Shown piece after piece: positions 21,888 through 26,646 of a stretch of DNA of 26,646 nucleotides (its first letter is position 1; each line of letters begins with the position of its first letter). The notes below the pieces were generated by a model that was not told where the DNA came from, searched no databases, and was given only the letters and a program-made list of their open reading frames with translations. The translations under genes were made by a program, and so were the position numbers. This DNA comes from WHSV01 sp050694055 (GTDB lineage: Bacteria; Actinomycetota; CADDZG01; WHSQ01), in contig JBOGWX010000069.1 in NCBI GenBank assembly GCA_050694055.1, positions 1 through 26,646 of the forward strand, read 5' to 3'.

Positions 21888-23297
21888 TTACCGTTGCCCC
21901 ATGAACTCCGCGCGCCGAGCCAGCCTCTTCGCCATGAGCCTGAAGATGGGCACGTGAAAGGGCCACAGCAACCACCAGTAAAGCCGGCCGAGCAGCCCCC
22001 TCGGGCGAAAGTAAGCGGTCTGCCGCAGCTCGGACCCCGGGTCTCTATTCACGACCCTGAACTCGACCCACGCCTCGCCGGGCACGCGCATCTCTGCCTT
22101 TAGCAGCAAGCGCTCCGGCCCGGTTTGCTGGACCGTCCACCAGTCGACGCGATCTCCGGGCTCGAGGGTGCGGTCCGGTCGTTCCCACTCGAGGCCGTCC
22201 CCTCCGAAGACATCGTCCATGCGTGCGCGGATCCACCACGACCAGCGCAACGGGTACCACTTCGGGTCACCGCCGATACCGGCGATCTCCGCGCGGAGAG
22301 CTTCCTCCTCGGCCCCCGAGCGGGCGCGTTGCATGTCCACCAACATGCCGTCGAGTGATCCCGGCGGGGGTCTCAACCAAGGATCGGAAGACGAGTCGAG
22401 AAAGTCGACCTGAGTGCTCATCGCCCGGCTCACGGACTCCTTGTAGCCGACCGGGTCGATGTCTGGGAAGATCCGTCTCGCCGAGTCGTCGCACACGATG
22501 ACCTCGTTGCGCAGCCCGTCAATCAACGGCTGCGCTATGGCCGAGGAGATCGGCGTGACGAGGTCGACCCAGTAGGAGCTGAGACGAGGCGAGAGTACGG
22601 GCACGCCGACGATATAGCGCTTGAGTCCCCGCACCTCCGCATAGTCCAGGATCATCTGTTTGTAGTTGAGGACCTGCCGTCCACCCACCTCGACGACCGT
22701 GTTCGCGTGGAGATCGACGGTCGCACCGCCGAGCAGGTAGCTCGTGAGGTCCCATTCCCCGATCGGCTGAATGCGCGTGCTCAACCAGCGAGGCGCGATC
22801 ATCGCCGGCAGTCTCTCGGTGAGGTGGCGCAGCATCTCGAAGGCCACCGAGCCGGATCCGATGACGATGGCCGCACGAAACTCGAGCACCGGAACGTCGC
22901 CCTCGGCCAGCACCCTTCCCACTTCGTGGCGCGACTTCAGATGCTGAGAGAGCCTGTCGTCGCTTGAACCGAGACCGCCGAGATAGATGATGCGATCGAT
23001 CTTTGCCTTCGCAGCCGCGCGCGCGAAGTTGGCTGCGGCCTGCTGATCCTTCTTGACAAACCCCTTCGCCTCCATCGAATGGACCAGGTAGTAAGCCACC
23101 CTGACGTCGCGCAGCACCCGCTCGAGCGAGGACTCGTCTTGGAGGTCGGATGCGATCGCCTCGACTTCAGGATGTCGTTTGCCGATGTCCTCGGGATGCC
23201 GCGAGGTAGCACGAACCTCGTACCCGCCTTCGAGGAGCCGGGGAATCAGCCGGGAGCCGACGTAGCCGGTCGCCCCGGTAACGAGAACGCGAGTCAC
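21888..23297 (-). CDS. SDR/NmrA-like protein with C-terminal DUF2867
   Basis: The 469-residue product joins an atypical NAD(P)-binding SDR domain (VTGATGYVGSRL, residues 5-16, then a YLVHSM and YLGGLG core, to about 300) to a C-terminal DUF2867 domain (about 315-465) with WWIRARMDDVFGG, a VDWWTVQ segment, and RPRGLLGRLYWWLLWPFH. This fusion is widespread in actinobacteria and has no established reaction; DUF2867 is related in sequence pattern to START-like lipid-binding proteins. The late Trp-rich segment could touch the membrane. The GTG start at 23297 is one base after the stop of the enoyl-CoA hydratase gene, so the two are translationally coupled. A role near lipid or acyl metabolism is inferred. 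Confidence 0.91.
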   Translation of the reverse strand: MTRVLVTGATGYVGSRLIPRLLEGGYEVRATSRHPEDIGKRHPEVEAIASDLQDESSLERVLRDVRVAYYLVHSMEAKGFVKKDQQAAANFARAAAKAKIDRIIYLGGLGSSDDRLSQHLKSRHEVGRVLAEGDVPVLEFRAAIVIGSGSVAFEMLRHLTERLPAMIAPRWLSTRIQPIGEWDLTSYLLGGATVDLHANTVVEVGGRQVLNYKQMILDYAEVRGLKRYIVGVPVLSPRLSSYWVDLVTPISSAIAQPLIDGLRNEVIVCDDSARRIFPDIDPVGYKESVSRAMSTQVDFLDSSSDPWLRPPPGSLDGMLVDMQRARSGAEEEALRAEIAGIGGDPKWYPLRWSWWIRARMDDVFGGDGLEWERPDRTLEPGDRVDWWTVQQTGPERLLLKAEMRVPGEAWVEFRVVNRDPGSELRQTAYFRPRGLLGRLYWWLLWPFHVPIFRLMAKRLARRAEFMGQR

Positions 23298-23298
23298 G

Positions 23299-24081
23299 TC
23301 ACTTACCCACGAACTTCGCCTTTCCGGGCCCGCTGGCGGCGAACGATTCCATGCCTATCTTCTGGTCGTCGGTCGAGAACAGTGCGGCAAAGGCCTGGCG
23401 CTCGAGCGTCAACCCGGTGGCGATGTCCACGTCGAAACCCTGCTGGATGGTTTGTTTCGCGGCCATGAGCGCGACCGTCGGCCCCGCGGCGAAGCGCTCC
23501 GCGATCTCGACCGCCCGCTCGTAGACCTTGTCCGGTGGCGCCACCTCGGCGACTAGCCCGATCGACCGTGCCTCGTCCGCGTCGACGAAGCGACCGGAGT
23601 AGATGATCTCCTTGGCTCGGCCCACGCCGACGAGCCGCGGGAGACGCTGAGTGCCCCCCGCTCCGGGAATCACGCCCAGAAGAATCTCGGGTTGCCCCAG
23701 CTTCGAGTCCTCGGCACAGATGCGCAGATCACAGGCCAGGGCGAGCTCACAGCCTCCGCCGAGCGCGTAGCCGTTGATCGCAGCGATGGTGACCTGCGGC
23801 AGTTGTTCGAGCCTGGTGAAGACGTTCTGGAAGCGTCCGATGTAGCGGTACATCGTCGTGGTGTCCTGGGTGGCCATCTCGTTGATGTCCGCACCGGCTG
23901 CAAAGACCCGCTCGCCGCCCCAGACGACCACGGCCTTGGCGCTCTCGTCGAGCGCGAGTGCATCTACCGCCTCACCGATCTCGGTAGCCACCTGCTGGTT
24001 GAGCGCGTTGACCTTGGGGCGGTCCAGCCTGATGGTGGCAACCCCGTTGTCGGACACCTCGTAGTTCACGAACTCGCCCAC
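23299..24081 (-). CDS. Enoyl-CoA hydratase/isomerase family protein
   Basis: Crotonase-fold enzyme, probably hydrating trans-2-enoyl-CoA in beta-oxidation. The 260-residue product has the CoA and oxyanion-hole segments FAAGADI (60-66) and NGYALGGGCELALACD (103-118), with both catalytic glutamates of true hydratases present: E112 and E132 (in QPEILLGVIPGAGGTQRL). The C-terminal AFAALFSTDDQKIGMESF matches the hydratase tail. GTG at 24081 is preceded by GGAGG at seven bases. It is the first gene of the unit with the SDR/DUF2867 gene and is divergent from the M20 peptidase gene. ETF genes 3 kb away fit a fatty-acid oxidation context, but the chain length or pathway is unknown. Confidence 0.94.
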   Translation of the reverse strand: MGEFVNYEVSDNGVATIRLDRPKVNALNQQVATEIGEAVDALALDESAKAVVVWGGERVFAAGADINEMATQDTTTMYRYIGRFQNVFTRLEQLPQVTIAAINGYALGGGCELALACDLRICAEDSKLGQPEILLGVIPGAGGTQRLPRLVGVGRAKEIIYSGRFVDADEARSIGLVAEVAPPDKVYERAVEIAERFAAGPTVALMAAKQTIQQGFDVDIATGLTLERQAFAALFSTDDQKIGMESFAASGPGKAKFVGK

Positions 24082-24207
24082 GCGCCGGCCTCCGTAAGGT
24101 CGTTGGAATCGGATGGCTCAAACCTATGACGTACGGGAGACTTCAGGTGCAATGGACCGTTCGATAGCGTAGGTGGTGCCGACGTCAATCCTTGAGGAGG
24201 AATCCGC

Positions 24208-25527
24208 GTGCCGGACAAACTGCTCGAACAACTAGTCGAATGGCTCCGCATCCCGTCGATCTCCTCGGGAGGCGGCGACCCACTCGACCTCGAACGTGCG
24301 GCGGAATGGGCGCGCAACTACATCACCGCCGCGGGGGGTGAGGCCGAGGTCGTGGGCACCGACTTGAACCCACTGGTGGTCGGCGAGCTTCGTGCCGCCG
24401 ATTCCAACGCTCCCACGGTGCTGATCTACGGCCACTACGACGTGCAGAGCGCCGATCCGGTCGATGCCTGGACGACTCCTCCGTTCGAGCCGGAGATTCG
24501 TCACGATCGTCTCTACGCCCGAGGTGCGGCCGACGACAAGGGCAACTTTTTCCCGCTGCTGTATGTGGCGTGCGAGCTGGCGCGCTCCGGCGAGCTCCCC
24601 GTCAACGTGCGAATGCTCGTCGAGGGCGAGGAGGAGGTCGGCGGCGACAGCGCCGGCAAGTGGGTCGCGGACGACGAACGCGGCGCGGATGTCGCCATTG
24701 TGTTCGACGGCGAGATGCTCGACGAGGCGACGCCGGCGATCACGCTCGGGGTACGAGGCATGGTCTCGATGGCCGTGGACGTCCGCACCGCGCGAGAAAA
24801 TCTTCACTCGGGCCTCTATGGGGGCACGGTGCTCAACGCCACCCACGTGCTGACCCAGATGCTCGACGCGGTGCTGCCGGGGCCGGATGGCAAGCTGCGG
24901 ACCGAGCTGCGCGCGGGCCTCGTCGAGCCGGCCGAGGACGAGCGCAAAGCCTGGGCGCAACTGCCCAGCGCCGCCGAACTCTTCGAGCAGGTCGGAGGCA
25001 CGCCGATCCACGAGGCCTCGGCCGAGACCTACTACGAGCAGAACTGGGCCGACGCCTCGATCGACGTCAATGGCATCGCGGGCGGCGACGCGGTCCAGCG
25101 GCGGACGATCATCCCCGCGACCGCGAGCGCCAAGCTCTCGATGCGCCTGGCCCCCGACCAGCGCGCCGCCGACCTGGGGGCCGTCCTGGAGAACCTGCTA
25201 CGGAGCGCGGCTCCGGCGGGGGCGAAGGTCGACATCTCGTGGCACGGCGCCGACCCGGCGGCCTTCGATCCCGCCGACCCTGCCTTGAGGTTGGGCGCCC
25301 AGGCACTGGAGGAGGCCTGCGCAGCCGCGCCGGCGTTGGTCCGCTCGGGAGGCTCGATCCCGGTGCTCGCGGCCTTCGCCGAGCGAGGGATCCCGACGAT
25401 CCTGAGCGGCTTCACGGGTCCCGAGGACAACTTCCACGCCCCCGACGAGAGCTTCCGGCTGGAGAGCCTGCGCCTGGGCGAGGCCTCGGCGAGGGCGCTG
25501 TACGAACACCTGGCGAAGCTGGGCTGA
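24208..25527 (+). CDS. M20-family metallopeptidase (dipeptidase-like)
   Basis: The 439-residue cytoplasmic enzyme has the di-zinc M20 set: YGHYDVQ (H76, catalytic D78), ARGAADDKG (bridging D109), VEGEEEVGGD (general base and zinc-ligand glutamates, about 141-143), FDGEM (D167) and a late NFHAPDE. The long insertion between (about 190-320) is the dimerisation lid, with NLHSGLYGG and a lid arginine pattern, as in CNDP/carnosinase-like M20 dipeptidases rather than short amidohydrolases. Likely it hydrolyses dipeptides or amide-linked acyl amino acids; the substrate is not certain. The GTG start follows AGGAGG at about seven bases. A TAGCGT at 24165-24170 could be its -10, giving a leader of about 30 bases. 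Confidence 0.94.
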   Translation: MPDKLLEQLVEWLRIPSISSGGGDPLDLERAAEWARNYITAAGGEAEVVGTDLNPLVVGELRAADSNAPTVLIYGHYDVQSADPVDAWTTPPFEPEIRHDRLYARGAADDKGNFFPLLYVACELARSGELPVNVRMLVEGEEEVGGDSAGKWVADDERGADVAIVFDGEMLDEATPAITLGVRGMVSMAVDVRTARENLHSGLYGGTVLNATHVLTQMLDAVLPGPDGKLRTELRAGLVEPAEDERKAWAQLPSAAELFEQVGGTPIHEASAETYYEQNWADASIDVNGIAGGDAVQRRTIIPATASAKLSMRLAPDQRAADLGAVLENLLRSAAPAGAKVDISWHGADPAAFDPADPALRLGAQALEEACAAAPALVRSGGSIPVLAAFAERGIPTILSGFTGPEDNFHAPDESFRLESLRLGEASARALYEHLAKLG

Positions 25528-25597
25528 ACCAAGAGTCCTGTTCAGTCCTCGTTTCGGCGGTGTGGGGGCGCGGTTATCACGATGCTTGGTCGGCCGC

Positions 25598-25613
25598 GGT
25601 GACGTGCGTCACA
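25598..25613. promoter_or_regulatory. CRP-like palindrome upstream of the last gene pair
   Basis: GGTGA-CGTGCG-TCACA matches the CRP/GlxR consensus except for the first base. It shares 19 identical bases (25599-25617, gtgacgtgcgtcacagttt) with the site beside the nuclease cassette at 1098-1116. A TAGGCT at 25664-25669 may be the -10 of the next gene, which puts the site about 70 bases upstream of its start of transcription, a position used by CRP-type activators. Confidence 0.45.
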
Positions 25614-25699
25614 GTTTGGAGCGGCACACTGGGGCACGGTTGATGCGCCCGAATTGCGAGGGTTAGGCTGGCGCAGGCATTTCCAGCGGAAGGGCGGCA

Positions 25700-26299
25700 A
25701 TGCAGGAGACTAAAACCCGGGCTCCGGCCGACGAAGAGCCTCCCACTCCGCGCCCATCGTGGATTCGAATCGTAGCCATCGCGGTGGCCCTGGCGATGCT
25801 CGGAGGCGTCCTCTACGCGACCTGGCAAACGGTAGCAAGCAGCGGAACCGATCCAGAAGCGAACGAAAGCCCGGGGGCCGGAGTCGCAGAGCCAGACTTC
25901 TCCCTAACCGACGAAGAAGCGATCGAGCGGTTCAAGGACTTAGAGGCATCCCAGATCGCCTCTTACGAGAAAGTAGACATCACTTCGGTAAGCGACTTCG
26001 CAGGGCCTGGTTCGTTCAAAGACAAGGTGGTCAAGGAGCTGAGACAGCTCAAAAGAGATGACGTCTACGCCATTCTCGCGATGAAGGATCAGGTCCTGGA
26101 AGTCACCGCCAATACGCCCGAAGAGATCAGCATCGAGGAGACCGTGACGCTGAACATTAAGTTTCGCGATTCCTCGGGTGGAGACGTCACCAGTAAAGGA
26201 AAGCCGCAGCGATTGGTCGTTGATTGGACGCTTGAACCCTTCGAGCGGGGATGGCTGCTCACAGAATCAACCGCTATCGACACTCTTCCCATCAAATGA
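25700..26299 (+). CDS. Single-pass membrane-anchored protein of unknown function
   Basis: The 199-residue product has a short proline-rich cytoplasmic part, one membrane helix (about residues 23-45, IRIVAIAVALAMLGGVLYATW), an acidic linker and an outer domain (about 75-199). That domain has a helix-rich start (EEAIERFKDLEASQIASYEKVD) and three or four strands ending VVDWTLEPFERGWLLTES, reminiscent of NTF2-like or VirB8-like folds, though I cannot confirm this. A TTA codon and AGA codons make it look more AT-rich than the M20 gene. A GGAAGGGCGG ribosome-binding site precedes the ATG. The stop overlaps the next ATG (ATGA), so the two genes are coupled and the products may act together. No function is assigned. 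Confidence 0.8.
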   Translation: MQETKTRAPADEEPPTPRPSWIRIVAIAVALAMLGGVLYATWQTVASSGTDPEANESPGAGVAEPDFSLTDEEAIERFKDLEASQIASYEKVDITSVSDFAGPGSFKDKVVKELRQLKRDDVYAILAMKDQVLEVTANTPEEISIEETVTLNIKFRDSSGGDVTSKGKPQRLVVDWTLEPFERGWLLTESTAIDTLPIK

Positions 26300-26646
26300 T
26301 TCCAAGAGACGGGAAGGTTCTTGTCGCCGTCATTCTGGCTCCGCTTGCTCTTGCAACACCCAGTTCAGCTCAGACTTCAGGCGGCGGAGGCACCATCACA
26401 AGAGGCATCGACACGACAAGCATCAAGATGAATGCTTACGAGTACTCGACGCCACAGCCGGAAAGCGCTGGAAACATCTCGGGCGCGCAAGCCGGCTCTG
26501 AGAGCGGTGCTCACGAAAGGCCGCCGGAGCCTCGGTACTCGTTCATCGACAACATCTGCCGCATGGCCCCCGGCAACATCGCCGGGCGGGATCCCATCTT
26601 CGACGGCGAGATCTCCGGCTGCTTGCTCGGCTTCCGGCCCGGGGAG
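26296..26646 (+). CDS. Secreted protein of unknown function, 3' end beyond the window
   Basis: An ATG at 26296 overlaps the TGA of the upstream gene (ATGA) and opens a frame that stays open for 117 codons to the window edge. It encodes a Sec-type signal peptide (MIPRDGKVLVAVILAPLAL, cleavage likely after PSSA-Q) followed by a Gly/Ser/Pro-rich mature region and a segment YSFIDNICRMAPGNIAG with two cysteines (C88 and C109) 21 residues apart. The low-complexity start and cysteine-containing part suggest an extracytoplasmic domain. It is likely to be paired with the anchored protein upstream. Product and family cannot be told from the visible part. Confidence 0.72.
   Translation, partial: MIPRDGKVLVAVILAPLALATPSSAQTSGGGGTITRGIDTTSIKMNAYEYSTPQPESAGNISGAQAGSESGAHERPPEPRYSFIDNICRMAPGNIAGRDPIFDGEISGCLLGFRPGE

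Noticed and set aside
1..26646. tRNA, rRNA, riboswitch or CRISPR array
   Set aside because: No cloverleaf with CCA-type ends, no rRNA-like conserved blocks, no regularly spaced repeat array and no recognised riboswitch core was seen by eye; covariance-model searches were not possible.

Overview
This is a GC-rich window from what is most likely an actinobacterium (Actinomycetota). The evidence is a strong G/C bias at third codon positions, frequent GTG and TTG starts, several genes whose start codon lies only 6-8 bases after a TANNNT -10 hexamer (leaderless transcripts), and the presence of both halves of a neighbourhood known from actinobacteria such as Mycobacterium tuberculosis (etfB-etfA near iscS-mnmA/trmU). 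I cannot place it below phylum; nothing seen is specific to mycolate-containing taxa.

Layout. 1-1170: a solitary gene for a winged-helix (AbiEi-like) protein with a DUF559/Vsr-like nuclease domain, lying between two 47-bp inverted repeats (46/47 identical), each able to fold into a hairpin. 1171-4619 (minus strand): an operon with overlapping ends, iscS > mnmA > SAM methyltransferase > SseB-domain protein, linking sulfur mobilisation to tRNA 2-thiouridine synthesis. 4685-8537: a soluble protein of unknown function (+), a secreted subtilisin-like protease (-), a guanine deaminase (-) and an isolated pilT ATPase (+).

8636-18004: a cell-envelope island. Two paralogous large membrane proteins resembling GT-C glycosyltransferases (8636-10600 and 12608-14605, both +) flank a Tat-exported PhoD-type phosphatase lipoprotein (-). 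A third GT-C-like membrane protein (-) follows, downstream of a gene strongly resembling UDP-sulfoquinovose synthase (SQD1/SqdB). Together they suggest assembly and remodelling of a surface glycolipid or glycan, possibly carrying sulfoquinovose; that function is inference.

18177-20334 (minus): etfB > etfA > a small conserved-looking protein, with a perfect 18-bp dyad upstream of etfB. 20410-24081 (minus): an MBL-fold hydrolase, a VOC-family protein, and the coupled pair enoyl-CoA hydratase > SDR/DUF2867 protein. This region fits acyl-CoA and redox metabolism. 24208-25527 (+): an M20 metallopeptidase. 25700-26646 (+): a membrane-anchored protein overlapping by ATGA a secreted protein cut by the window end; both unknown. 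A CRP-like palindrome occurs both beside the nuclease cassette and upstream of this last pair, and the two sites share 19 identical bases.

No rRNA, tRNA, CRISPR array, transposase or integrase was recognised. No stretch longer than about 200 bases lacks a gene.
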